64,000 nt of DNA from assembly GCA_027624075.1 (NCBI GenBank), contig JAQBUH010000007.1, forward strand, positions 26,660-90,659, read 5' to 3'. Under the pieces are notes generated by a model. The model saw nothing but the letters and a program-made list of their open reading frames with translations. It had not been told where the DNA came from and did no database searches. Origin of the DNA: Chloroflexota bacterium (lineage in GTDB: Bacteria > Chloroflexota > Dehalococcoidia > Lucifugimonadales > Lucifugimonadaceae). Both the position numbers and the translations under genes were made by a program. Shown here in pieces: positions 34,513 to 42,834 of the stretch; positions within the stretch are counted from its first letter, which is position 1, and every line of letters begins with the position of its first letter.

Positions 34513-34615
34513 TATTTTTCCTGTCACTGGCTGCCGTCAGGCAGCGGGTTGGTCACCTGGTCAAGTTGATTGCTTCAGATTTGGCCGGCCCGGCCAATCG
34601 GGCGGCCGGGTTCAC

Positions 34616-35188
34616 TCACTCACGGCCTGACTCTTCGGCGGCACGCGGCGCAGCTATCTCCACCTGCGCTGGCCTGACCACCTCGCCGTTGCGTGTGTAG
34701 CCGGCGGCCAGTTGTCGAATCACTGAGTTTGGCGCGTGATCGGGGCTTGGCGACGACAGCAACGCGTCGTGTCGTCGTGGATCGAACTCCTCGCCGTGCG
34801 AGTCGAAGCGCTCGAAGCCCTCTGTCTTCAACACATTGAGCAGGTTCTGGTAGATCGCCTCGACACCCGAGAGCCACTGGCTGTCGACGCCCGCTGCGAT
34901 CTCAGGCTCGAGAGCTTTCTCCATCTGGTCCGCAACCTCTATGAACCGTGTCGCAACCCGCTGAACGGCGCGTGCCTGCAACAGCTCCTGCTCGCCGCGG
35001 ACGCGGTTCCGGTAGTTCACAAGGTCGGCCTGCGCACGCTGGGCGAGCCGCTTGAACTGATCCTTCTCGCGCTCCGCCTCGGCAAGCCGCTCGGCCAGGT
35101 CATCACTGACGGCGCCATCGGGAAGCGCCGCCTCCGGCCCATCGCCAGGCCGCGGCTCCGTCTCGTCTCTTTGCTCTTCGCTACTCAT
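34616..35188 (-). CDS. grpE: Nucleotide exchange factor GrpE
   Basis: A 190-residue GrpE. After an acidic N-terminal tail come the long coiled-coil helix (LAERLAEAEREKDQFKRLAQ, residues about 29-48, then RAQADLVNYRNRVRGEQELL) and the C-terminal beta domain GEEFDPRRHDALLSSPSPDH with VIRQLAAGYTRNGEVVRPAQV. It exchanges ADP for ATP on DnaK. The ATG at 35186-35188 lies 75 bases after the MerR-type gene, and its stop is 103 bases before dnaK, so the three are likely one heat-shock transcript from the promoter at 35914-35942. Confidence 0.96.
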   Translation of the reverse strand: MSSEEQRDETEPRPGDGPEAALPDGAVSDDLAERLAEAEREKDQFKRLAQRAQADLVNYRNRVRGEQELLQARAVQRVATRFIEVADQMEKALEPEIAAGVDSQWLSGVEAIYQNLLNVLKTEGFERFDSHGEEFDPRRHDALLSSPSPDHAPNSVIRQLAAGYTRNGEVVRPAQVEIAAPRAAEESGRE

Positions 35189-35263
35189 GTTTCGTTCTCA
35201 TGTGCTCCCTGGCTTCTCGATGGGCTGTCCCGTTGGGCCTGGCCATATGTGTCCGGCGAACTG

Positions 35264-35848
35264 TCAGGAGCGGGCGCCCAGGCTGGCGAGAAGGCGTCTG
35301 AGCTCACGGGCCGCCACCTCTGCCGTGGCCTTCCCCTCAAGCTCTTCGCTGTTCTCAAGCAGGTTCACCACACCGGTGATCAGGCGGACGAGGTCCATCA
35401 CGAGCCGGACTCCGTTTAGATTGATTCCGTATCGCTCAGCCAGCGTTCTAACGATCTGCAGCCGCTGCACGTCTGTGTCTGAGTACAGACGCTGCCTGCC
35501 TTCAGAGCGAGACGGACTGACGAGCCCTTCTTTGTCGTACTTGCGAAGTGTGTTCGGGTGCATTGCGACGAGACGGGCGGCTACGCTGATCACATACACC
35601 GCCTCGTATCTTTCGCCCGCGTAGGTTGCCTTCTGCCGGCCGCCGTCATGGCCTTGCGGACCTTGCGAACCTGGAGGCAGGTCTGGTCTGGGAGCTGGAA
35701 GAGCCTGCCGGAATTCGTCGCCAAGGCCTGCTGCTGAGAGTATTTCCCCGAGGATCCGGTCGAACTCAGCGGCCATAACCCAGCCGCCTGCGGAGTCCAG
35801 GCGAGCTGATTCGCCACTGTTCGGGTTTTTCCTTGGAAGGCCCTCCAT
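35264..35848 (-). CDS. MerR-family (HspR-like) transcriptional regulator
   Basis: A protein of about 194 residues. The winged-helix MerR domain spans about residues 85-155: YVISVAARLVAMHPNTLRKY, then DKEGLVSPSRSEGRQRLYSD, the arrangement of HspR (YxISxAAxLxGMHPxTLRxYExxGLxxP). The N-terminal 80 residues are a polar extension and the C-terminus is helical. It is the first gene of the grpE-dnaK operon, so heat-shock control by repression is the natural reading. ATG 35848 is used because the predicted transcript starts near 35907; ATG 35776 is an alternative. In actinobacteria hspR usually sits at the end of the dnaK operon, so its leading position here is unusual. Confidence 0.85.
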   Translation of the reverse strand: MEGLPRKNPNSGESARLDSAGGWVMAAEFDRILGEILSAAGLGDEFRQALPAPRPDLPPGSQGPQGHDGGRQKATYAGERYEAVYVISVAARLVAMHPNTLRKYDKEGLVSPSRSEGRQRLYSDTDVQRLQIVRTLAERYGINLNGVRLVMDLVRLITGVVNLLENSEELEGKATAEVAARELRRLLASLGARS

Positions 35849-35913
35849 GTATCCGTCCGTCTGCCGTCCGAACTGGACAGGCTGAAATTCACCTTTCAAG
35901 AGACACGAGTCGG

Positions 35914-35942
35914 ATTGTAATAGCTCACACAGTTCGTGTAAA
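35914..35942 (-). promoter_or_regulatory. Sigma-70-type promoter of the MerR-grpE-dnaK operon
   Basis: On the minus strand TTTACA (35942-35937) and TACAAT (35919-35914) are separated by exactly 17 bases, a strong consensus match. Transcription would begin near 35907. ACACGA (35940-35935) and TCGTGT (35910-35905) form a perfect inverted repeat bracketing the -10 box, and TGAAA-N6-TTTCA lies just downstream (35899-35884), either of which could be an operator for the encoded repressor. The operator idea is inference. Confidence 0.7.
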
Positions 35943-36187
35943 GTATCGGATGGCAGGGATACGCACATCCAATGGCCAGTGCGTACACGTAACAAATCCG
36001 TTACGAATCCTGTCGAGAATCGGTGGACATTGGCGGAAAGGCTATGTATGCTTCGCCGCCGGTTGGACATGACAAGTTCGGAGAAGCGACCGGAACCGCC
36101 GCATCGCGAACGGTTACGTACAGCCGAAAAGCCTCGACTCCCATGGAGCGGGGACAGTTTGAAGATTTTTAGAAATGAGGGTTTGAA

Positions 36188-36352
36188 GTGATTTACTTGA
36201 AGACGTGCCCCAAGTGCTCAGGCGATGTCGAACTGGCCAACGGGCCGGACGGCCGCGTCCTGCAGTGCCTGCAGTGCGCATTCACGATCGACTCCCCGGA
36301 GGCTGCGCGCAGAGCTGTAGTCGAACGGGCGAAGAAGACCGTCGCCGCCTGA
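36188..36352 (+). CDS. Small zinc-ribbon protein (54 residues)
   Basis: The frame GTG 36188 to TGA 36350-36352 encodes 54 residues: IYLKTCPKCSGDVELANGPD, then GRVLQCLQCAFTIDSPEAAR and a basic helix VVERAKKTVAA. Two CxxC pairs (residues 7-10 and about 27-30) form a zinc ribbon. GAGGG lies about eight bases upstream, in-frame sequence is closed by TGA just before, and an intrinsic terminator follows at 36374-36420, so this looks like a complete one-gene unit. Similar tiny zinc ribbons are often annotated as hypothetical. It may bind RNA, DNA or a ribosomal partner; no function is assigned. Confidence 0.75.
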   Translation: MIYLKTCPKCSGDVELANGPDGRVLQCLQCAFTIDSPEAARRAVVERAKKTVAA

Positions 36353-36373
36353 CGCTCGGGCAATAGTTACACG

Positions 36374-36420
36374 AAAGACGCTCCGCCGGCCGGTCCGGGC
36401 CACGGGGCGTCTTTCTTTTT
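36374..36420 (+). terminator. Intrinsic terminator after the zinc-ribbon gene
   Basis: AAAGACGCTCC (36374-36384) pairs with GGGGCGTCTTT (36404-36414), enclosing a GC-rich inner stem, and is followed by CTTTTT. It ends the small zinc-ribbon transcript and may serve the convergent DUF503 gene as well. Confidence 0.85.
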
Positions 36421-36456
36421 GGCCGGGCGTCGGCCGGCGGGACGGCCGGGACGAGG

Positions 36457-36753
36457 TCAACTCTCGAACGGGATGATATCTGACTCGACTCCGGTGACAA
36501 GCGCTTCGGGTGAGAACTCTTCGATAAAGCGCACGACGCTATCGAGCATCTCCCTGGCGTGGCTTTCACTTGAGCTGACCACGCTCACGCCGATCCCGGC
36601 CAGCTGCCACGTCTCCTGGCCGTCAACCTCTGCCACGGCCGCGCCAAACCGGTTTCGAGTACGGTCCATGAGGGAACGCAACACTCGCCGCCGGTCTTTC
36701 AACGACTGGCTGGAGGGGATGTGAAGGCTGATTTTTGCGGCCGCCACGTACAT
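36457..36753 (-). CDS. DUF503 domain-containing protein
   Basis: A 98-residue protein. YVAAAKISLHIPSSQSLKDR followed by RRVLRSLMDRTRNRFGAAVAE and GIGVSVVSSSESHAREMLDS is the standard DUF503 pattern, with the conserved SLKxKRxxxxxLxxRxRxxFNxxVAE motif. The ATG 36751-36753 is preceded by AAGAGA; the frame upstream has no family similarity. DUF503 proteins (YlxP-like) are small ferredoxin-fold proteins often found near ribosome-assembly genes such as rbfA, which suggests a ribosome link; here no such neighbour is present. Confidence 0.9.
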   Translation of the reverse strand: MYVAAAKISLHIPSSQSLKDRRRVLRSLMDRTRNRFGAAVAEVDGQETWQLAGIGVSVVSSSESHAREMLDSVVRFIEEFSPEALVTGVESDIIPFES

Positions 36754-37016
36754 TCGGTCTCTTACCACTCTGTTTCCGGGCCGCCGCCGGGCCGCTCCCG
36801 GGCTGCGGCGCCGGCCGTGATTGCGGCTGTCTGTTAACGCTCGTGAAAGACGGCTGGAGTCTGGCACACCACCTGAACGTCCTGCGGCCCGGTCCCCCAG
36901 GCCCGCAGTCCGCAATCCCAGGCTTTCACTCAATCATGCCCGTCTTCTGGCTAAGTGCCGGACTTTGTGCCAGACTTTGGGATTAATAAAGAGGCTTTTC
37001 ACATACTTCAGGATCT

Positions 37017-37682
37017 GTGGAACCGCGTTTGATGCGCTCCGATAATAGCCCGGAACCGATAGACGCTGAAATTGTGCCCGAGGTTGTGGTCCAGCGTCTT
37101 CCGCTGTACGTGCGCGCGCTGAGCCAGTTCGCGTCTGCGGGGGTTGAGGTGATCAGCTCCGAGCAGCTCGGCGCCCACCTTCAGATGACCCCCGCGCAGA
37201 TACGGAAAGACCTTTCGTACTTTGGCAGGTTCGGCAAGCAGGGCCGGGGCTATGACGTTGACAACCTTGCTGAGCGGCTGCGGTCCATCCTTGGGCTGGA
37301 CTCCCAGTGGAATGCGGCGGTAATCGGCATCGGCAGGTTGGGACGGGCCGTTGTGGCGTACCCTGGCTTCGAGCCCGAGGGGTTCCGCATCGTTGCCACA
37401 TTCGACGCGGACGAGCGGCTTGTAGGCCACGAGGTTGGCTCGATGCGCGTGCAGTCGTTGAACGAGCTTGCGTCTACCGTCCACGAGCGAAACATCAAGA
37501 TTGGCATTGTCACCGTCCCTGCGAGCCATGCCCAGGAGGTGATCAACCTGCTGGTGAGGGTGGGCATCAAGGCGATCCTGAACTACGCGCCGATCGCCCC
37601 CGTGGTCCCGCCAGACGTGAGAGTCCGAGGCGTCGACCCGGTCCTGTCGTTACAGTCGATGACGTTCTATCTCAAGACCTGA
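37017..37682 (+). CDS. rex: Redox-sensing transcriptional repressor Rex
   Basis: A 221-residue Rex protein. The N-terminal winged helix (LPLYVRALSQFASAGVEVIS, about residues 28-47; MTPAQIRKDLSYFGRFGKQGRGY, written in part, about 57-79) binds DNA, and the Rossmann domain begins AAVIGIGRLGRAVV (about 99-112) with the NADH-binding GxGxxG. The C-terminal helix (LQSMTFYLKT) swaps between subunits. Rex represses fermentation and respiration genes until NADH rises. GTG 37017 with AGGA five bases upstream is used; ATG 37032 is an alternative. A TTTTCACA half-site upstream hints at autoregulation but no full Rex box is seen. Confidence 0.95.
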   Translation: MEPRLMRSDNSPEPIDAEIVPEVVVQRLPLYVRALSQFASAGVEVISSEQLGAHLQMTPAQIRKDLSYFGRFGKQGRGYDVDNLAERLRSILGLDSQWNAAVIGIGRLGRAVVAYPGFEPEGFRIVATFDADERLVGHEVGSMRVQSLNELASTVHERNIKIGIVTVPASHAQEVINLLVRVGIKAILNYAPIAPVVPPDVRVRGVDPVLSLQSMTFYLKT

Positions 37683-37741
37683 GGCTCATGACCTGAAGGC
37701 TCAAGACCTGAGGGCGCTGCCCACTCTCGCGGCGCACAACG

Positions 37742-37770
37742 AAAGACCCGGCAACAAGCCGGGTCTTTTT
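37742..37770. terminator. Bidirectional intrinsic terminator between rex and the aminotransferase gene
   Basis: AAAGACCCGGC (37742-37752) and GCCGGGTCTTT (37758-37768) form a perfect 11-bp stem with an AACAA loop. T residues follow on the plus strand and A residues precede it, so it can end both convergent transcripts. Confidence 0.92.
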
Positions 37771-37798
37771 GTTTCAACGATGTCTCCGCTTACGTGGA

Positions 37799-38986
37799 TC
37801 AGCTTCCCGCCAGCATCTTGCGCAGGCGCTCGATGCCCTCATTAAGGTTCTCTCGCGAGTTGGCGAAAGAGATCCGGATGTAGCCGTTACCGTGCTTGCC
37901 GAACGCGGTCCCGGAAAGCAGTGCCACGCCTGCCTCGTTCAGCGCCCGGTCCGCAAACTCCCTGCTTGAGAGGCCAGTGCCTGCAATGCTCGGGAAGGCG
38001 TAGAAGGCGCCCTTCGGCGTGCGGCAGGTGACTCCGGGCAGTGAGTTGAGGCCTTCGACGATGAGGTCCCGGCGGGCGGTGAACTCCCGCATCATCGTGC
38101 CGACAGACTCCTGCGGACCCTCGAGAGCCGAAATTGCGGCCATCTGGCTGAACACGGAGGTGCAGGAGACGCTGTTCGTCATGAGCCGGGAAACCGGCTC
38201 AACCAGCCACTCGGGGAAAATTCCGTAGCCCAGTCGCCATCCGGTCATGGCGTAGCTCTTGGAGAAGCCATCCAGGATCACAGTGCGGTCGATCATGTCA
38301 GGGAACTGCGTGATCGAATCATGCTCGCCGCCGTAGTACATGTCCTTGTAGATCTCATCCGACAGGACGACGAGGTCATGCTCGGACGCTATCTCGGCGA
38401 TCTTGCGCAGGTCGTCTTTCGGGATGATCGAGCCGCAGGGGTTGTTCGGAGAGTTGACAACCAGCAGCTTTGTGCGGCTGGTGACCAGTCCGCGAAGCTC
38501 TTCAACATCCAGGCTGAAGTCGAACTCCTCCTTCAGCGGCACAGGCACAGCGGTCCCGCCCATGTACTGGATCATAGACTCGTAGATCGGGAAGCCCGGG
38601 TTCGGGTAGATAGCCTCGTCGCCACTCTCGATCAACGCCATCATCAGGAAGAACATGACCGGCTTGCCGCCTGGGGTCACGATCACGCGCTCAGGCGCTA
38701 TCTCGTAGCCCTGGCGCGCTGACTGATGCCTGGCAATGGCCACCCGCAGCTCCATCTGGCCGGCTGACGGGCCGTAGTGGGTGAAGCCGTTGTCCAGCGC
38801 GTCTTTCGCCGCCTGCCGGATATGAACTGGCGTGTCGAAGTCAGGCTCACCGATCTCAAGGTGGATGATGTGCCTGCCCTGGCGTTCCAGAGCCCTCGCT
38901 TTGGCGAGTGTCTCGAATGCCGTCTCGGTCCCGAGCCTGGTCTGCCGGGTTGCAAGCTTCGATCTGAGGTCGGTCTTCAGTGTCAC
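37799..38986 (-). CDS. Class I pyridoxal-phosphate aminotransferase
   Basis: A 395-residue fold-type I aminotransferase of the AspC/AlaT-like group. Features: IIHLEIGEPDFDTP (about residues 39-52), VVNSPNNPCGSIIP (Asn contact, about 177-190), VVLSDEIYKDMYY (Asp and Tyr, about 206-218), DGFSKSYAMTGWRLGY with the PLP lysine (about 240-255) and the substrate-carboxylate Arg in GYIRISFANSRENL near the end. The start is GTG 38984-38986 with CGGAGAA upstream. The substrate pair, probably aspartate- or alanine-type with 2-oxoglutarate, is not fixed by sequence. It is transcribed alone. Confidence 0.93.
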   Translation of the reverse strand: MTLKTDLRSKLATRQTRLGTETAFETLAKARALERQGRHIIHLEIGEPDFDTPVHIRQAAKDALDNGFTHYGPSAGQMELRVAIARHQSARQGYEIAPERVIVTPGGKPVMFFLMMALIESGDEAIYPNPGFPIYESMIQYMGGTAVPVPLKEEFDFSLDVEELRGLVTSRTKLLVVNSPNNPCGSIIPKDDLRKIAEIASEHDLVVLSDEIYKDMYYGGEHDSITQFPDMIDRTVILDGFSKSYAMTGWRLGYGIFPEWLVEPVSRLMTNSVSCTSVFSQMAAISALEGPQESVGTMMREFTARRDLIVEGLNSLPGVTCRTPKGAFYAFPSIAGTGLSSREFADRALNEAGVALLSGTAFGKHGNGYIRISFANSRENLNEGIERLRKMLAGS

Positions 38987-39202
38987 GGTCGGTTCTCCGT
39001 AAAAGGCTGCGCTTTGCCGGTAGACTCCGGTTTACGGGTAGTCTCCGTTGGGCAGCAAACTGCGACGCAAGAGCGAAGTTTCTGTCTGCGGCAGAACGCT
39101 GTCAACTGATTCCGTGGGGCAATATCATTCCCGCGCGACAGCCGGCCCGCGCGACAGCCAGACAGCTGCCACGGCCCGGCAACCGGAAACGAAAGGCGAA
39201 AT

Positions 39203-39964
39203 ATGCGAGAAAACCGGATGAAGAGCCTGATCGGCGCGGGCAAGCCGGCATTCGGCGTTTCGGTCCAGTTCCCGTCGCCTGAGATCGTCGAGATGGTCGG
39301 CCAGCTGGGGTTCGACTGGGTGATGCTGGACGCCGAGCACGGCTCGATCACCCCGGACAATATTGGCCCGCTGGTTATGGCGGCGGAGCTTCATGGCATC
39401 ACGCCGCTCGTACGGCCAGAGATGAACGATCCTGCCGCCATCAACAAGTACCTGGACCGCGGCGTGATGGGCGTGCAGGCGCCGCATGTGAATACCGCGG
39501 CAGAGGCCAGGAAGGTTGTCGAGGCGTGCCTGTTCCACCCCGGCGGCAAACGAGGTCTCGGCGGCGGAAGGATGGCGGATTTCGGGTTCGGCGTCGCGAC
39601 GGCCGACTATGTGAGGCAGGCGAACGAACAGATGCTTGTCTGTGTGCAGATCGAGGATGTTGAGGCGGTGGCGAACCTCGACGAGATCCTGGCGGTTGAC
39701 GGGGTTGATGTGTTCTTCATTGGGCCGACAGACCTCGCGCAGTCGATGGGCTATCCCGGCCAGAACGGTCACCCTGAAGTTCAGAAGGTTGTGCGGGAGA
39801 CGTTTGCGCGAATACACGCGGCAGGCAGGGCGTCCGGGACTCCCGGGGCGGCAGAGCAGGCGAAGAAGAATGCCGACGCGGGCATCCTCTACCACTACAC
39901 CCACATCCCGACCTTCATGAGCACGTACGGCCGCCAGTTCATGAAGACGGTTGGGCGGCTTTAG
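39203..39964 (+). CDS. HpcH/HpaI-type aldolase
   Basis: A 253-residue metal-dependent class II aldolase. LGFDWVMLDAEHGSITPDNI (about residues 35-54) contains the catalytic His and the Asp/Glu region; GVMGVQAPHVNTAAEARKVV (about 87-106), CVQIEDVEAVANLDEIL (Glu metal ligand, about 148-164) and VFFIGPTDLAQSMGY (Asp metal ligand, about 172-186) follow the HpaI/GarL/RhmA pattern. The enzymes split 2-keto-3-deoxy acids to pyruvate and an aldehyde. This would suit the sugar-acid dehydratases elsewhere in the window. AAAGGCGA precedes the ATG. The preferred substrate is unknown. Confidence 0.92.
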   Translation: MRENRMKSLIGAGKPAFGVSVQFPSPEIVEMVGQLGFDWVMLDAEHGSITPDNIGPLVMAAELHGITPLVRPEMNDPAAINKYLDRGVMGVQAPHVNTAAEARKVVEACLFHPGGKRGLGGGRMADFGFGVATADYVRQANEQMLVCVQIEDVEAVANLDEILAVDGVDVFFIGPTDLAQSMGYPGQNGHPEVQKVVRETFARIHAAGRASGTPGAAEQAKKNADAGILYHYTHIPTFMSTYGRQFMKTVGRL

Positions 39965-40000
39965 CGTGCGGCCCGCGGCACGGATCCGGCGAACTCCCCG

Positions 40001-40786
40001 ATGAACTACTCTGAGTGGGCGGACTGGTACGACCTCTTCTACTCCACCGAATCAGGCGAAGAGGCGGCGTTCTATCTGGAGGAGACGCTGTCTGCCGGCG
40101 GGCCCGTGCTCGAGATCGGCGTAGGGACCGGCCGCATCGCCATTCCAGCGGCCAAACAGGGCGCAGAGGTCTTTGGCGTCGATAGCAGCCCTGAGATGCT
40201 GGCGGTCGCTGCGTCGAAGGCGAAAGCGGCCGCTCCCCTGCCCGGCGGCCTCACGTTGATAAGGGCGGACATGCGGACCCTCCAGCTGGGGCGTACAGAC
40301 TTCGCGCTGGTGACTATACCTGCCCGTACGCTGCTGCTCGCCACTTCATACGAAGAGCAGCAGGCGACCCTCTGCTGCGCCGCCCGCCACCTGCGGCCCG
40401 GCGGACGCCTGATCTTCAACATCTTCAACCCGACTCCTGAGTTGATCTTTGACAACTCTCCAGAGCCGGTCGAGATAGGAGAGGCGGCGATAGCCGGGAC
40501 AGAGACAGAGCATGGCCGCCGCTTCAGGCTGTCTGCGGTCAACCGGTTCGACGCCGAGACGCAGATCAACGACGCGACACACGTCGTAGAGGAGATTGGG
40601 CGAGACGGGGTTTCCATTGAGCGGGCGCGCCTTAACGTCAGGCTGCGCTACCTCTTCCCGCATGAGGTGTTCTCCATGCTGGAGGAGATCGAAGTGCAGG
40701 TCGACGCGCTGTCCGGCTGGTTCGACGGGTCGCCGTTCGATGAAGAGAGTGAGGAGATGGTCTTCGTGGCGTCGCGTCCCGGCTAA
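40001..40786 (+). CDS. Class I SAM-dependent methyltransferase
   Basis: A 261-residue methyltransferase. Motif I is VLEIGVGTGRIAIPAAKQG (about residues 36-54), the adenosine-ribose acidic residue follows in VFGVDSSPEMLAVA (about 58-71), and LTLIRADMRTLQLG gives motif II (about 85-98). The C-terminal half has the beta-sheet extension seen in many small-molecule methyltransferases (RLNVRLRYLFPHEVFSMLEE). It lies 36 bases after the aldolase gene on the same strand and may be co-transcribed. The acceptor molecule is unknown. Confidence 0.9.
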   Translation: MNYSEWADWYDLFYSTESGEEAAFYLEETLSAGGPVLEIGVGTGRIAIPAAKQGAEVFGVDSSPEMLAVAASKAKAAAPLPGGLTLIRADMRTLQLGRTDFALVTIPARTLLLATSYEEQQATLCCAARHLRPGGRLIFNIFNPTPELIFDNSPEPVEIGEAAIAGTETEHGRRFRLSAVNRFDAETQINDATHVVEEIGRDGVSIERARLNVRLRYLFPHEVFSMLEEIEVQVDALSGWFDGSPFDEESEEMVFVASRPG

Positions 40787-40895
40787 ACGCGCAATTTTTG
40801 AGGACCGGCGCGCCGCATCAACACATAGCGCGTCTTAATGTTCAAGGTCCGGTCCAGGGCAGGGTCAGGATGCGAGCTGACACAGGAGTCCGAAC

Positions 40896-41591
40896 ATGAG
40901 AGGGGCCGCAAGACTGATATCCGGGGCCGTGTCCGGCCTCACAGCGGCGTTTTCTCAGAGAAACCGCCAGGTTACGGTCGCCGTGCTGCTCGGCGGGGCG
41001 ACAATCGCGGCGGCGAACTGGTTCGCGATGTCGCGACCAGAGGGCGAGGCCGTCATCGGACTTGGCTCAAACTCGGCCAGCGGAGCGCTGGTCGCCCCGG
41101 CATACGGCGGCATCGTAACCGGCGCAATTGCCGGCTTCACCAGGCGTCCGGTCTACGCCGATGGCCGGGCGGGCACGTACGCGGCTTTCACGGGCGTTGT
41201 GCTTCTCATGGTGTGGGTGATCTTCACAAGGTTCACCGGCGAGCTGCCGGCTGGCAGCGCTGGATTCGAGAGGTTCGGGCCGCTCAGCACAGCGATGTTC
41301 ACCCTGATCATCGGCGCGGCAAACGTCTTCGTCACCTTTCCAACAGCGTTCGTGATCATCTTCGCCATCCGCTCTATCGTGCCGAACAACAGGCACAGGT
41401 ACGGCTGGCTGGCAGACGACGATGACGACCTTGGCCTGGACTATGGCGCCACCGCCGTCAACATTGTCCCGACGAGCTCAGCGGCCAGGGGCGACATCTC
41501 CATGCGGAGCACCGCCTTCTCGCGCTTCAACCCCGCGCCTCCTCGCTTCAGCAAGGTCCCGAGCCGCTTTCTCGACGTTGAGCGGGAGTAG
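40896..41591 (+). CDS. Membrane protein of unknown function
   Basis: A 231-residue protein with four to five predicted membrane helices (about residues 27-45, 65-82, 95-113, 133-160) and a cytosolic-looking C-terminal tail of about 60 residues that starts with a DDDDDLGLD acidic patch and ends in basic, Pro/Phe-rich sequence (FSRFNPAPPRFSKVPSRF). AGGAG precedes the ATG. I recognise no family. Gly/Ala-rich helices resemble small transporter or holin-like units, but this is only a resemblance. It stands before the tandem Ldh2 genes with a 98-base gap. Confidence 0.7.
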   Translation: MRGAARLISGAVSGLTAAFSQRNRQVTVAVLLGGATIAAANWFAMSRPEGEAVIGLGSNSASGALVAPAYGGIVTGAIAGFTRRPVYADGRAGTYAAFTGVVLLMVWVIFTRFTGELPAGSAGFERFGPLSTAMFTLIIGAANVFVTFPTAFVIIFAIRSIVPNNRHRYGWLADDDDDLGLDYGATAVNIVPTSSAARGDISMRSTAFSRFNPAPPRFSKVPSRFLDVERE

Positions 41592-41689
41592 AATCCGCCT
41601 CGAACGGTTTCAGGAACACTTGAACCGCAGGGGACCGCGCCGCCGGTCTGCAGAGCCTTCACGCGACAAGCGCCAACAAGGGGAGAACG

Positions 41690-42781
41690 ATGTTAGAGCA
41701 CTTCCACGTACCGCCTGAGGATGAGGTCAGAGTGATGTCGGCCGACCTGAGACGGAGCGTGGACTCGCTGTTCCGCAAGGTGGGCTTGAGCGACGATGAC
41801 GCCGCCCTGGCGACCGACGCGCTGGTGTCCGCAGACGACCGCGGGACAGACACGCACGGCGTATCGAACATGATGCGCCGGTACGTCGAGATGTTTGCCG
41901 AGGGTTTTCTCAACCCGAACCCGGACGTGAAGGTGGTCCGGGAGTCTGCGACAACGGCGAACATCGAATGTGACGCAGGGCTCGGGCTAGTGGTCGTTCC
42001 GAAGGCGATGGAGATCGCGATCGAGAAGGCTGAAAAGTACGGCATCGGCGCAGTGACAATGGGCAACGGCAGGCACGCCGGGATGATGGCCTATCACGCC
42101 ATGAAGGCGCTGCCGCACGACATGATCGGCTACGCCATCACGGCTGGCGGCCAGAACATGGTCCCGACGTTTGGCGCCGAGCCCCGGATGGCCGCAAACC
42201 CTCACGCGTGGGCGGTGCCGGCAGGCGACATGCCGCCGTTCGTGCTGGATATCTCGTCTTCATCAGTGGCTGCAAACAAGATCAGCCTGCTGCGCCGCAT
42301 GAACAAGCCGACGATTCCAGGGCTGCTTGCGGCTGCGGACGGATCGCCGATCATGACGGAGGTCCCGGTCCCGGAGCACACGTGGCTGCTTCCAACCGGA
42401 GCGACCCGGGAGATGGGCTCCCACAAGGGCTATGGCATGAGCGTCGTGGCGCAGGTCTTTGGCGGTATCCTCTCGACGGGTGCGTTCGGCGCATACGGCA
42501 TGGGTCACATGTCCCACTTCGTGGCGGCCTACAAGATCGACGCGTTTACCGATGTGACGCGGTTCAAGTCGTCGATGGACGACTTCCTGACCTACCTGAC
42601 GGAGACGCCGCCTGCGCCTGGGCATGAGCGCGTCTACTATGCCGGGCTGCCGGAGCACGAAGAGGCGGCTGACCGGGCGGCACGCGGAATTCCGCTCCAC
42701 AAAGAGGTTATCGAATGGTTTGACTCGATCAGCGCAGAGTTGAACACGGAGCCGCTGGCACGAGGCGCTGTGGCGGGGTGA
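41690..42781 (+). CDS. Ldh2-family (malate/L-lactate/ureidoglycolate-type) dehydrogenase, paralog 1
   Basis: A 363-residue NAD(P)-dependent oxidoreductase of the Ldh2/YbiC type, unrelated to Rossmann-fold lactate dehydrogenases. Family motifs: DDRGTDTHGVSNMM with the catalytic His (about residues 61-74), NGRHAGMMAYHAM (about 125-137), FVLDISSSSVAANKI (about 183-197) and GATREMGSHKGYGM (about 236-249). The ATG follows AAGGGGAG. It oxidises a 2-hydroxy acid (malate, lactate, sulfolactate or ureidoglycolate are known in the family). A close paralog follows at 43016, separated by an inverted-repeat element. Confidence 0.92.
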   Translation: MLEHFHVPPEDEVRVMSADLRRSVDSLFRKVGLSDDDAALATDALVSADDRGTDTHGVSNMMRRYVEMFAEGFLNPNPDVKVVRESATTANIECDAGLGLVVVPKAMEIAIEKAEKYGIGAVTMGNGRHAGMMAYHAMKALPHDMIGYAITAGGQNMVPTFGAEPRMAANPHAWAVPAGDMPPFVLDISSSSVAANKISLLRRMNKPTIPGLLAAADGSPIMTEVPVPEHTWLLPTGATREMGSHKGYGMSVVAQVFGGILSTGAFGAYGMGHMSHFVAAYKIDAFTDVTRFKSSMDDFLTYLTETPPAPGHERVYYAGLPEHEEAADRAARGIPLHKEVIEWFDSISAELNTEPLARGAVAG

Positions 42782-42834
42782 CGGAGGGAACTGAACTCAA
42801 TTGGACCTGAATAAAACCACATCGGCCTCGACCG

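Noticed and set aside
36980..37016. Rex operator upstream of rex
   Set aside because: Only one half-site (TTTTCACA) is visible; the palindromic partner is missing.
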